In this document: positions 25,458 to 34,368 of the stretch, piece by piece | How the letters are laid out: every line of letters starts with the position of its first letter | How positions within the stretch are numbered: position 1 is the first letter of the stretch | NCBI RefSeq assembly: GCF_007991615.1 | Contig: NZ_BJYR01000023.1 | Span: 1-64,000 of the forward strand | DNA: 64,000 bases | DNA from: Novosphingobium sediminis | Lineage (GTDB): Bacteria; Pseudomonadota; Alphaproteobacteria; Sphingomonadales; Sphingomonadaceae | Direction: 5' to 3' | Notes under the pieces: generated by a model | What the model saw: only the letters and a program-made list of their open reading frames with translations | Database searches by the model: none | What the model was told of the DNA's origin: nothing | Program-made: the position numbers and the translations under genes

Positions 25458-26612
25458 ATGCTGGCCTTGATCGACGCATTCCCGGAGACGGCGCTGCCGC
25501 CCGAGGCTGAAGCCTTGCGCGGCGAGATTAAGGCGTTCCTCGCAGAGCGTCTCGCCGGAATGTCGGGACGGGACCGCGCGCGCACCTGGACGGGCTTTGA
25601 CCGGGCATTCAGCCGGGATCTTGCCGAGCGTGGCTGGCTTGGGCTGACCTTGCCGAAGGAGTATGGCGGCGGCGGGCGCGATGCCTTTGCGCGGTTCGTG
25701 CTGGTCGAGGAATTGCTCGCGGCCGGAGCACCGATCGCTGCGCACTGGATCGGCGACCGCCAATCGGGCCCCCTCCTGCTGCACTATGGAACCGAAGCGC
25801 AGCGCCGCAAGTATTTGCCCGCAATCTGCCGCGGTGAGATCGTTTTCTGCATCGGTATGAGCGAGCCCAATGCTGGATCCGACCTTGCCAGCGTGCGCAC
25901 TCGGGCGGTGCGCGATGGCGATGGCTGGCGGCTGAACGGATCGAAGATCTGGACGACCTATGCCCACCAATCAGATGCCATGATCGCGCTTGTGCGCACG
26001 GCTGGAACGCCGGAGGACCGGCACAACGGCCTTTCGCAGTTCCTGATCGACCTTGCGCTCCCCGGCATCACGGTAAGACCGATCAGGCTCGGCACGGGCG
26101 AGAGCGATTTCAGCGAGGTGCATTTCGACAATGTCGCGCTTCCCGCCGATGCGCTGGTGGGAGTGGAGGGCAATGGCTGGGCGCAGGTGAACGCCGAACT
26201 GGCCTTCGAGCGCAGCGGGCCGGAGCGGATGTATTCCAGCCTCGTGCTGCTCGATCTTTGGGCCAGTACGCTGGATGAGAATGCCGACGCAGCGGATATC
26301 GAGTTGCTGGGGCGGCTGGTGGCGCGGCTCGGATCGCTGCGGGCAATGTCGATTGCGATCACCGGCAAGCTCGCTGCCGGAGAATCGCCGCTGACCGAAG
26401 CGGCGCTGATCAAGGATCTGGGTACGGAGCTGGAACAGGCGATCCCGGTGGGCATCGTCGATGCAATCGGCAAGCGGCCCGACCTCGCGTGCAATGCAAA
26501 CCTCATGAGCACGCTCGCGTTCCTGCTGCAACTCAATCACGTGTTCTCGCTGCGCGGCGGAACGCGCGAGATTCTGCGGGGCATGATTGCGCGGGGGCTC
26601 GGGCTGCGATGA
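25458..26612 (+). CDS. Acyl-CoA dehydrogenase, large subunit-like
   Basis: 384 aa with the three ACAD segments: N-terminal helices (GWLGLTLPKEYGGGG), middle beta domain (CIGMSEPNAGSDLASVRTRA; KIWTTYAH) and C-terminal helices ending RGGTREILRGMIARGLGLR. The usual Glu of the YEGT motif is Gly, so the catalytic base must lie elsewhere, as in isovaleryl/long-chain or heteromeric enzymes. Its stop overlaps the next ACAD start (ATGA). The pair resembles the alpha2-beta2 ACADs of steroid catabolism. Confidence 0.9.
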   Translation: MLALIDAFPETALPPEAEALRGEIKAFLAERLAGMSGRDRARTWTGFDRAFSRDLAERGWLGLTLPKEYGGGGRDAFARFVLVEELLAAGAPIAAHWIGDRQSGPLLLHYGTEAQRRKYLPAICRGEIVFCIGMSEPNAGSDLASVRTRAVRDGDGWRLNGSKIWTTYAHQSDAMIALVRTAGTPEDRHNGLSQFLIDLALPGITVRPIRLGTGESDFSEVHFDNVALPADALVGVEGNGWAQVNAELAFERSGPERMYSSLVLLDLWASTLDENADAADIELLGRLVARLGSLRAMSIAITGKLAAGESPLTEAALIKDLGTELEQAIPVGIVDAIGKRPDLACNANLMSTLAFLLQLNHVFSLRGGTREILRGMIARGLGLR

Positions 26613-27613
26613 GCGATATGGACGCCATGCTGACAGTGCCGTTCCGGCGCCTGCTGGCGGACATTGCCCCTCCCGCAGCGGTGCGTGCAGCGGAAGGCTG
26701 CCGCGGAGTACCCCCTATGTGGCGGGATCTGGTCGCGTCGGGATTTCTCGATGCTTTGGTTCCGGAAGACAAAGGCGGCGCAGGGTTGGCACTGCACGAC
26801 GTATTTGCGCTGGTGGCTGCGACTGGCGCGGTGTGCCTGCCGGTTCCGTTTGCCGAGACGATGACGGCACGCGCCTTGCTGGCCGCGCGCGGTGCGGCGC
26901 TCCCGGAGGATGCAGTTGTGGTGCTTGCACCGCCATCTGCGATCATCCCGTTGGCCGCCGCCGCGACCCATGCGCTGGTGCCGAAAGATGATCGCATCGC
27001 GCTGGTCGCGCTTGGCGATGTCGGCCCGGACCCTTTCGGCGCAGGCGGCGGAAGCGTGGCCGCAGATGCGCCCGAGGTGCTTGCGGTGCCAGCAGGATCG
27101 ATCGACCTGGCGGTCTTCGCTGCCGGGCTGACCGCAGCCAAGATGGCAGGTGCGATGGCCCGCCTGCTCGAGATGTCGGTACGCTATGCGAACGAGCGGG
27201 TGCAGTTCGGGCGCCCGCTGGGCAAGTTTCAAGCCATCCAGCAGCAACTGGCCGTGATGGCAGAGCAAGTGGTTTCGGCACAAGTCGCTGCGCGGATCGG
27301 TATGGCGGGTGCGCATTTCGATCCGGTGCGGGTGGCCATGGCCAAAACCCGGACGGGCGAGGCAGCGCATCAGGTTGTCGCGATTGCCCATGCCGTGCAC
27401 GGGGCAATCGGCGTGACCGAGGAATACGATCTTCAATTGCTGACCCGGCGCCTGAAACAGTGGCAACTGGCGTTCGGTTCGGAAAGCTATTGGGCTGGTC
27501 GGCTGGGAGCCGTTCGGCGCTGTGCGCCTGTCGACACGACCGCAGATTTCATCCGGCTCCATCTGGCCGAAATGGTCGGCGCTGCTTCGGGAGAAGCCCA
27601 TGCTCGAGCTTGA
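26609..27613 (+). CDS. Acyl-CoA dehydrogenase, short partner subunit
   Basis: 334 aa, short for the family and divergent in the middle domain: the typical TEP.AGSD loop is missing, while the C-terminal ACAD helices are clear (YANERVQFGRPLGKFQAIQQ, and HAVHGAIGVTEEYDLQLLTR). Its ATG overlaps the stop of the large partner (26609-26612). It likely forms a heteromer that contributes to FAD binding but not catalysis. It overlaps the following SDR by 14 bp. Confidence 0.88.
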   Translation: MSDMDAMLTVPFRRLLADIAPPAAVRAAEGCRGVPPMWRDLVASGFLDALVPEDKGGAGLALHDVFALVAATGAVCLPVPFAETMTARALLAARGAALPEDAVVVLAPPSAIIPLAAAATHALVPKDDRIALVALGDVGPDPFGAGGGSVAADAPEVLAVPAGSIDLAVFAAGLTAAKMAGAMARLLEMSVRYANERVQFGRPLGKFQAIQQQLAVMAEQVVSAQVAARIGMAGAHFDPVRVAMAKTRTGEAAHQVVAIAHAVHGAIGVTEEYDLQLLTRRLKQWQLAFGSESYWAGRLGAVRRCAPVDTTADFIRLHLAEMVGAASGEAHARA

Positions 27614-28334
27614 TTTCAGCGGACGTACGGTGCTCGTCGTGGGCGGATCGAGCGGGATTGGCAACGGCGTGGCGCAGGCCTTTCGGGCACAGGGAGCCGA
27701 GGTCCACGTTTGGGGCACCCGCCCGCGCGAGGCTTACCGCGCCGAGGACGGCTCTGACCTGACCGGGCTTCACTACGCGCAAGTGGACGTCTCGGACTTC
27801 GATGCGGTGGCACGCGAGCCGCTTGCGTTCGAGAAGCTTGACGTTCTGGTGACCTGCCAAGGCACCGTGGCCTATTCGCGCAAGGAATTCGAGATGGAGA
27901 CCTTCCGCAAGGTGGTCGACGTCAATCTCAACAGCGTGATGGCCTGCTGCATGAAAGTGGAAGCGCTGCTAGCCGCGTCGCAAGGCGTGGCAGTGGTGTT
28001 CGGTTCGATTGCCGGGCTGCACAGCTCGATCGGCAATCCAGCTTACGCGGCTTCGAAGGCGGGAACGCACATGCTGGTGCGTACGCTGGGAGAAACTTGG
28101 GCGAAACTTGGTATCCGCATCAACGGCATCGCGCCTGGGCTGGTCGATACGAAGCTGACCCGCATCACCACCGCCGAGCCGGAGCGCTTGCAGGCGCAGC
28201 TCAAGAAGATCCCCATGCGCCGCATGGGCACACCAGCAGATATGGCCGGGCCCGCGCTGTTCCTTGCCTCGGACCTTGCGGCCTACATGACCGGCCAGGT
28301 GCTCGTGGTCGATGGCGGGCGCCTGCTGCCCTAG
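27600..28334 (+). CDS. SDR family oxidoreductase
   Basis: 244 aa from ATG 27600 (RBS GGGAGAAG). VGGSSGIG at about 15-22, TCQG instead of NNAG, catalytic Ser in VFGSIAGL and Tyr/Lys in PAYAASKAG; end MTGQVLVVDGG. Its position after two ACADs and before an enoyl-CoA hydratase suits a 3-hydroxyacyl-CoA dehydrogenase step, but SDR sequence does not prove this. It overlaps the preceding gene by 14 bp. Confidence 0.88.
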   Translation: MLELDFSGRTVLVVGGSSGIGNGVAQAFRAQGAEVHVWGTRPREAYRAEDGSDLTGLHYAQVDVSDFDAVAREPLAFEKLDVLVTCQGTVAYSRKEFEMETFRKVVDVNLNSVMACCMKVEALLAASQGVAVVFGSIAGLHSSIGNPAYAASKAGTHMLVRTLGETWAKLGIRINGIAPGLVDTKLTRITTAEPERLQAQLKKIPMRRMGTPADMAGPALFLASDLAAYMTGQVLVVDGGRLLP

Positions 28335-28422
28335 GTGCAGTGCAGGCCCAGACAAGAATGCGCCACTCACCGCGCGGGCTGTCTGCTGTAGAAGATGGTG
28401 CCACGCCAAGTCTGGAACATCG

Positions 28423-31400
28423 ATGACCAAATCCGTTGTCACGCTCGACGACAAGTATACGCAAAGCCATGGGCGGGTCTTCATGTCCGCGATCCAGGCA
28501 TTGGCGCGGCTGCCGCTCGATCAGGCACGGCGCGATGCGGCGCGGGGCAAGCGGACCGCCGGCTTCATCTCCGGCTATCGCGGATCGCCGATCGGCACCT
28601 ATGATGCGGCGTTGTGGGCGGCGAAGGCGCTGCTGGAGCAGAACCACATCACCTTCCTTCCCGGGCTCAACGAAGAGCTTGCTGCAACGGCGGTGCGCGG
28701 CACCCAGGAACTCACCTGGATGGGCAAGTCCGAGTTCGAGGGCGTGTTCGGACTGTGGTATGGCAAGCATGTCGGTGCAGACCGGGGGATGGAGGCGCTC
28801 AAGCTTGGCAACCTTGAGGGATCGTCTCCCGATGGCGGCGTGCTGGTGGTGGCGGCGGACGACCATGGCGGGAAATCCTCGGCCAGTGCGCAAGGCTCCG
28901 AACATGCGCTGATCGCTGCGATCATCCCGATCCTCTATCCGGCCGATGCAGCGGAGATCATCAGCTTCGGTCTGCTTGGCTGGGAAATGTCGCGCTACAG
29001 CGGGCTCTATGTCGCGCTGAAGACCGTGACCGACACGCTCGACTTTTCCGCCTCGGTGCCGCTCCCCGATCCGCATCAGGACTACATCCGGCCCGCCGGG
29101 TTCGCACTCCCGCCCGAAGGCCTTGGCCTGCGCCAGATGCGCTCCCCGCTGGCGCAGGAGGATTGGGCGGTGAACCGGCGGCTCCCGGCCGCGCAAGCCT
29201 TTGCGCGGGCCAACGGGATCGACCGGGTGGTGATCGATGCGCCGCGCCGCGTTCTTTCGATCCTCGCGGCGGGCAAGGTCTACCGCGATCTGCGGCAGGC
29301 GCTCGATGATCTGGGGCTGGATGAGGCGGCCTGCGCCGCGCTGGGGGTGCGGGTATACAAGCCGGGCCTCATCTGGCCGCTGGAGCCGGAAGGCTTGATC
29401 GATTTTGCACGGGGCAGCCGTGAACTCCTGATCATCGAGGAAAAGCGCCCGGTGATCGAGGAGCAGGCCGCGCGGCTGCTGTTTGCGCTGCCGGAGGGCG
29501 AACGCCCGATCCTTACCGGCAAGCGCGATGAGGCGGGGCAAGCGCTGCTCTCCAGCGTGGGTGAACTGAACCCCTCCAGTGTGCGCGAAGCGTTGGTGCG
29601 GCGGCTCAAGGCGCTCGGCATCGCGAGCAATGATCTGTCGGACCGCGCGGCACGTTTCGCCGAGATGGCGGAACGCGCGCGGCGGATCGGTGGCGGGGCC
29701 AAGCTGCGCCCGGCTTACTATTGCTCGGGATGTCCTCATAACACCGGGACGCGCCTGCCCGATGGCAGCATCGCGATCAGCGCGGTGGGTTGCCACGGCC
29801 TTGCCGCGTTCATGCCGGAGCGGCGGACCTTGATGCCGATGCCGATGGGCGGCGACGGGATCCCATGGGTTTCGGCAGGGCCGCTGCTTGATCGGCCGCA
29901 TATCTTCCAGAACATGGGCGATGGCACTTATGCCCATTCCGGCGTGCTCGCGATCCGGCAGGCGGTGGCGGCCCGCGCCAACATGACGTTCAAGATCCTC
30001 TACAACGATGCCGTGGCGATGACGGGCGGCCAGCCGGTCGAAGGCGCGCCCACGCCGCTCGATATCGTCCGCCAGTTGCTCGCCGAGAACGTGTCGCCGG
30101 TGGTGATCGTGACCGACCAGCCCGAAGACTTTTCCGGCGATCACCGCCCGCCGCCCGGTGTTGCGGTCCATCACCGCGATGCGCTCGATGCGGTGCAGCG
30201 CGATCTCAGGACGCGAAAAGGGGTTTCAGGCCTCGTCTATGTCCAGACCTGCGCTGCCGAGAAACGCCGTCGGCGCAAAAAGGGAGCCTTTCCCGATCCG
30301 GACAAGCGCGTGTTCATCAACGCGGCGGTCTGCGAAGGCTGCGGGGATTGCTCGGCGCAGTCCAACTGCGTCAGCATCCAGCCGCTGGAAACCGAGTTTG
30401 GCCGCAAGCGCCGGATCGACCAATCCTCCTGCAACAAGGATTTCAGCTGCATCAAGGGCTTCTGTCCTTCGTTTGTGACAATCGAGGGTGCGAAGATTGC
30501 CAAGCGCGGCAATTCAGGAAGCGCGGATTTCGACACAATGATCGCCGACCTGCCGAGGCCCGCCATCGCGGGGGAGGGCGCAGTCCACTCGGTGCTCATC
30601 ACCGGCATCGGCGGGACGGGTGTGCTCACCGTCGGCGCGGTGCTGGGCATGGCGGCGCACCTTGAGGGCAAGGGCTGCACCGTGCTCGATCAGACTGGCA
30701 TGGCGCAGAAGGGCGGTGCGGTGACCAGTCATTTGCGGATCGCACCGGATCAGAGTGCGCTCCACACTGCGCGGCTGGACGTGGGCATGACCGACGTGAT
30801 CATCGGCTGCGATCTCGTCGTCGCCTCGCACGCGGACGTGCTCAAGACCGTCCGGCCCGGCGTGACTGTGGCGGTGCTCAATGCCGATGTGACGCCCACA
30901 GGCGAGTTCCAGACGAACCGCGATGCGGACATGGGCGAACATGCCTTGCGCGCCATCGTGGCCGAGGCGCTGGGCGGCGGCGCTATCCACGATCTCAATG
31001 CCACCCGCCTCGCAACCACGCTGACCGGAGACAGCATTGCCACCAATTTCCTGATGCTGGGCTTTGCGCTGCAGAAGGGGTTATTGCCGGTTTCGCTCGA
31101 TGCGCTGGAGGAGGCGATCCGGCTCAATGGCGCGAACGTAGCCGGAAACCTGCGCACGCTGGCGCTGGGCCGACTGGCGGCAGTGCGGCCCGAGGCATTC
31201 GATGCGCATGATCCGGCGGCAGATCTCGCGCGGCGACTCGCAACCCTCGACGGCGTCCTGGAAAGCCGCACGGCCCTGCTGACGGACTATCAGAACGCAG
31301 CCTATGCTGCCGAATACCGCGCGTTCATCGATGAGATTTCCGGGATTGTGGGGCGCAGCAGCGCTGGCGATGGGGCAGATGAATTCGTGCGGACCGCTGC

Positions 31401-31914
31401 GCTCGGGCTGGCCAAGGTCATGGCCTACAAGGACGAGTATGAAGTGGCGCGGCTCCATGCCGATCCGCGCTTCCGCGAGGCGCTCACCGAGCAGTTCGAG
31501 GGGCCGTTCCGGATGAGCTATCATCTGGCGCCGCCGCTGCTCAGCCGCACCGATCCCGTCACCGGGCGGCCGCGCAAGATCCGCTTCGGTGCCTGGGCGG
31601 GATTGCTATTCGGTGTGCTGCGGCGCTTCAAGGCCCTGCGCGGCACCGCGTTCGATCCCTTCGGCTACACCGCCGAGCGCCGCGCGGAGCGTACGCTGAT
31701 TGCCGAATACCGCGCGCTGGTGCGCGAGGTGGCTGGCGGGTTGTCGCCAGCGAACCTTGCCGCGGCGACGGAGCTTGTGGCTGCGGTGATGGACGTGCGC
31801 GGCTATGGTCCGGTGAAGCATGCCAGCTTGCAAGACTATCAAGCCCGCCTTCCAGCCCTGCGGGCCGCGTTCGAGAATGCCGCTGCCAGCGTGCGCGAAC
31901 CTGTTGCCGCCTGA
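28423..31914 (+). CDS. Indolepyruvate ferredoxin oxidoreductase family protein (fused)
   Basis: 1163 aa from ATG 28423. Three parts are visible: a 2-oxoacid:ferredoxin pyrimidine-binding domain at the N-terminus (GYRGSPIGTYD), a thiamine-diphosphate domain around 440-620 (GGDGIPWVS, NMGDGTYAHSG, ILYNDAVAMTGGQP), an FeS segment with CEGCGDC and CNKDFSCIKGFC, and a gamma-type C-terminal domain (TGIGGTGVLTVGAV, DQTGMAQKGGAVTSHL). Such single-chain proteins oxidatively decarboxylate 2-oxoacids to acyl-CoA using ferredoxin. Placed inside an ACAD operon, so the substrate may be a branched or aromatic 2-oxoacid. Confidence 0.9.
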   Translation: MTKSVVTLDDKYTQSHGRVFMSAIQALARLPLDQARRDAARGKRTAGFISGYRGSPIGTYDAALWAAKALLEQNHITFLPGLNEELAATAVRGTQELTWMGKSEFEGVFGLWYGKHVGADRGMEALKLGNLEGSSPDGGVLVVAADDHGGKSSASAQGSEHALIAAIIPILYPADAAEIISFGLLGWEMSRYSGLYVALKTVTDTLDFSASVPLPDPHQDYIRPAGFALPPEGLGLRQMRSPLAQEDWAVNRRLPAAQAFARANGIDRVVIDAPRRVLSILAAGKVYRDLRQALDDLGLDEAACAALGVRVYKPGLIWPLEPEGLIDFARGSRELLIIEEKRPVIEEQAARLLFALPEGERPILTGKRDEAGQALLSSVGELNPSSVREALVRRLKALGIASNDLSDRAARFAEMAERARRIGGGAKLRPAYYCSGCPHNTGTRLPDGSIAISAVGCHGLAAFMPERRTLMPMPMGGDGIPWVSAGPLLDRPHIFQNMGDGTYAHSGVLAIRQAVAARANMTFKILYNDAVAMTGGQPVEGAPTPLDIVRQLLAENVSPVVIVTDQPEDFSGDHRPPPGVAVHHRDALDAVQRDLRTRKGVSGLVYVQTCAAEKRRRRKKGAFPDPDKRVFINAAVCEGCGDCSAQSNCVSIQPLETEFGRKRRIDQSSCNKDFSCIKGFCPSFVTIEGAKIAKRGNSGSADFDTMIADLPRPAIAGEGAVHSVLITGIGGTGVLTVGAVLGMAAHLEGKGCTVLDQTGMAQKGGAVTSHLRIAPDQSALHTARLDVGMTDVIIGCDLVVASHADVLKTVRPGVTVAVLNADVTPTGEFQTNRDADMGEHALRAIVAEALGGGAIHDLNATRLATTLTGDSIATNFLMLGFALQKGLLPVSLDALEEAIRLNGANVAGNLRTLALGRLAAVRPEAFDAHDPAADLARRLATLDGVLESRTALLTDYQNAAYAAEYRAFIDEISGIVGRSSAGDGADEFVRTAALGLAKVMAYKDEYEVARLHADPRFREALTEQFEGPFRMSYHLAPPLLSRTDPVTGRPRKIRFGAWAGLLFGVLRRFKALRGTAFDPFGYTAERRAERTLIAEYRALVREVAGGLSPANLAAATELVAAVMDVRGYGPVKHASLQDYQARLPALRAAFENAAASVREPVAA

Positions 31915-31928
31915 GGAGGATTGGACCT

Positions 31929-32711
31929 GTGGAATTCACAACGCTTTCGTTCCGTGTCGAAGACGGGATCGGCCATCTCCGCTTTATCCGGCCCGATCTG
32001 CACAACCGGTTTGATGAGGCGCAGCACGCCGAGTTTCCTAAGGCGATCGCACCGCTGGCGGCGCGCACCGATCTTGCTGCGCTGGTCATTTCGGCTGAGG
32101 GGCGTTCGTTCTCGGCAGGTGGCGATCTCGACATGATGCTGCGCGCCAATCAGTCCGAAGCGCTACGGCTGCGGCTGACCGGCGAGGGGCTGGCGATCAT
32201 CGAAGGGCTGCTGGCGATCCCTTATCCGGTCATCGCGGCGGTGCAGGGCGCCGCTGTCGGGCTGGGGGCATCGGTTATCGGATGCTGCGATATCGTGGTG
32301 GCGGCGCGGCAGGTGAAGATCGCTGATCCGCATGTCGTGCTGGGGCTGGTGGCGGGAGACGGCGGGCTGATGGCGTGGTCGCAAAGCGTGGGCGTGATGC
32401 GGGCCAAGCGCTACCTGCTCACGGGTGACGCGATCACCGCAGAGCAAGCGCACGCAATGGGCATGGTGAGCGATCTGGTCGAGACGCCAGAGGAGGTGCT
32501 GCCCGCCGCAGAGGCCATCGCGCGCCGCATTGCCGCACTGCCACGCTGCGGCGTGAGGGGCACGAAGCGGGCGTTCTCGCGGCTGAGCCGGGATCTTTTT
32601 GGCGCGGCGTTCGAGCTTTCGTTCGCATACGAGATGGATGTGATCAGCGGCGAGGAAGTACGCGGCGCGGTGGAGGCTGCGCAGGCGGCGATGAAGGCTC
32701 GCAAGGCCTAG
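31929..32711 (+). CDS. Enoyl-CoA hydratase/isomerase family protein
   Basis: 260 aa crotonase fold starting at a GTG with GGAGG about 9 bases upstream. Oxyanion-hole segments are FSAGGDLDMM and AAVQGAAVGLGASVIGCCDIV. The helix holding the first catalytic Glu reads LGLVAGDGGLMAW, with Asp where crotonase has Glu, a variant seen in several hydratase-like enzymes. It follows the oxidoreductase by 14 bp in the same operon and fits a beta-oxidation hydration step. Confidence 0.9.
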   Translation: MEFTTLSFRVEDGIGHLRFIRPDLHNRFDEAQHAEFPKAIAPLAARTDLAALVISAEGRSFSAGGDLDMMLRANQSEALRLRLTGEGLAIIEGLLAIPYPVIAAVQGAAVGLGASVIGCCDIVVAARQVKIADPHVVLGLVAGDGGLMAWSQSVGVMRAKRYLLTGDAITAEQAHAMGMVSDLVETPEEVLPAAEAIARRIAALPRCGVRGTKRAFSRLSRDLFGAAFELSFAYEMDVISGEEVRGAVEAAQAAMKARKA

Positions 32712-32856
32712 CCGTCCTGCCGGGGGCTGCCAGAAACCGAAGGGTGCAGTTCTAGGCAAGACGCGCGCGGGCGCATCCATTTACTGCCATCGCGATTCTG
32801 GCAAAACCTGAAGCTGTTGGCGCCGGAACCGGCGTACGCAGGAAATGGGTGCTGGG

Positions 32857-34278
32857 ATGACCGAAGAACGCGTTCGCGATGATGACCATCTCCGGTTCGC
32901 GGAGCCCTACGAGCCGCTCGATTACGAACCATACCGGCAAAGCTACGTCCTGCCGGAATGGAAGGATACGCGCGCGCTGCACAAGAAGCGGCCTTCGCGC
33001 GATCTGGGCACGGCGCGGCATACCGATACGGCCGTCTACTACTCGCGCGAGGTGATGCAGCAGGAGTGGGATCTGATCTGGTCGAAGGTCTGGCTGCTGG
33101 CTGGCCATCTCAACGACATTCCGAAGGAAAATGCCTTCATGAAGGTCGATCGTGGGCCTGAATCCGTGATCATCGTGCGCGGCAAGGGCCAGTCGGTGCG
33201 AGGGATGTACAACGTCTGCCAGCATCGCGGCACGCGGCTGATCGAGCAGGACTTCGGCTCCGCGAAGAAGTTCGTCTGCCCGTTTCACAAGTGGGAGTTT
33301 TCCAACACTGGCGAACTGCTGAAGATCGAGGACCGCGAGACCTTTCGCGAGGAAGCGCTGTGCCATGATCTGAACCTGCCCAAGGTGCGGACCGCCGTCT
33401 GGCGCGGCTGGGTGTTCATGACGCTGAACGACGAAGCGCCCGAGCTTGAGGACTGGCTTGGCCGGGATTTTCTGGCGCACATGGAGCCCTACGACCTCGA
33501 GAAGGTCATCCGCATCCGCGATGTACAGCAGGAATGGCCAGCCAACTGGAAGACGGCGCACGAGGCCTTCATCGAAGGCTACCACGTTCAGGCCACCCAT
33601 CCGCAGCTTTACCCGGCGGTCGATGCCTATCACGCCCAGACTGACCTGTTCGAGAACGGCCACGGCATCAGCGTCTACCAGTTCATGAGCCCGAGCCCGC
33701 AATACATCAGCCGTTTGCCGGGCGGTCTGGTCGAGGAGCACAAGATTTTCCTGCGCGAGGCCGGCATTCCCGAAGCGGAATGGCCGACCCACTGGAGCGA
33801 GGTGCCCGGCGCGATCATCAAGGCGAAGCTCGCCAAGAAGGACTACGCGATCGACTACTCCAAGTTCACCGAAGGGCAGCTCGTGGACGACTGGAGCTTC
33901 GGCGTGTTCCCGACGACCGAGATGTTTCTGCACCCCGAAGGGTTCTTCATCCAGAACTGGCTCCCGCATCCGAGCGACCCCGAAAAGTGCATCTACACTG
34001 TGCAGGTCTATGCAGTGCCCGGGATTGGCGAATTGCCCTCGTTCATGGCGGTCGAGAACGCAGACCTATCGGGCAAGAAAGTCCTGCCGCGCACTTATAT
34101 CGACACCAACGACATGGTGAACCTTGGGCCGGTCATCAGCCAGGACAGAGCGCTTGTGCCGCGCGTCCAGAAGGGGCTGCACTCCAAGGGCTACAAGGGG
34201 GCGGTCTACAGCGAGCAGGAAATCCGCATTCGCCACTTCTTCGATGAATACTATCGATACCTCAATGGCTTGAAGTGA
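32857..34278 (+). CDS. Rieske non-haem iron oxygenase, alpha subunit
   Basis: About 473 aa from ATG 32857; an ATG at 32845 is almost touching its AGGA and less likely. Rieske ligands are CQHRG and CPFHKW, 17 residues apart. The catalytic-domain iron ligands are in EGYHVQATHPQLYPAVD, preceded by the bridging Asp/Glu region. This is the aromatic-ring or carnitine/phthalate-type oxygenase alpha chain. No beta subunit, ferredoxin or reductase gene is in the window, so it is either an alpha-only (alpha3) enzyme or borrows electron carriers. Last gene before a strong terminator. Confidence 0.9.
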   Translation: MTEERVRDDDHLRFAEPYEPLDYEPYRQSYVLPEWKDTRALHKKRPSRDLGTARHTDTAVYYSREVMQQEWDLIWSKVWLLAGHLNDIPKENAFMKVDRGPESVIIVRGKGQSVRGMYNVCQHRGTRLIEQDFGSAKKFVCPFHKWEFSNTGELLKIEDRETFREEALCHDLNLPKVRTAVWRGWVFMTLNDEAPELEDWLGRDFLAHMEPYDLEKVIRIRDVQQEWPANWKTAHEAFIEGYHVQATHPQLYPAVDAYHAQTDLFENGHGISVYQFMSPSPQYISRLPGGLVEEHKIFLREAGIPEAEWPTHWSEVPGAIIKAKLAKKDYAIDYSKFTEGQLVDDWSFGVFPTTEMFLHPEGFFIQNWLPHPSDPEKCIYTVQVYAVPGIGELPSFMAVENADLSGKKVLPRTYIDTNDMVNLGPVISQDRALVPRVQKGLHSKGYKGAVYSEQEIRIRHFFDEYYRYLNGLK

Positions 34279-34326
34279 CCGGCCGGAGCCTCTCCCGGAC
34301 TGGAACCAACATCTGAAGGCCATGCT

Positions 34327-34358
34327 CCCCCGATCCGGCTTGCTGGATCGGGGGTTTT
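34327..34358 (+). terminator. Rho-independent terminator after the Rieske gene
   Basis: CCCCCGATCC (34327-34336) pairs with GGATCGGGGG (34345-34354) over an 8-base loop and is followed by TTTT. It closes the plus-strand operon and stands just past the end of the convergent ACAD gene (34369). Confidence 0.85.
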
Positions 34359-34368
34359 GTCTTTCCGC

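Noticed and set aside
28201..30174. Long minus-strand open frame (657 codons) opposite the indolepyruvate oxidoreductase gene
   Set aside because: Arg/His/Ala-rich, no recognisable domain, fully opposite a strongly conserved gene; a product of high GC content at third positions.
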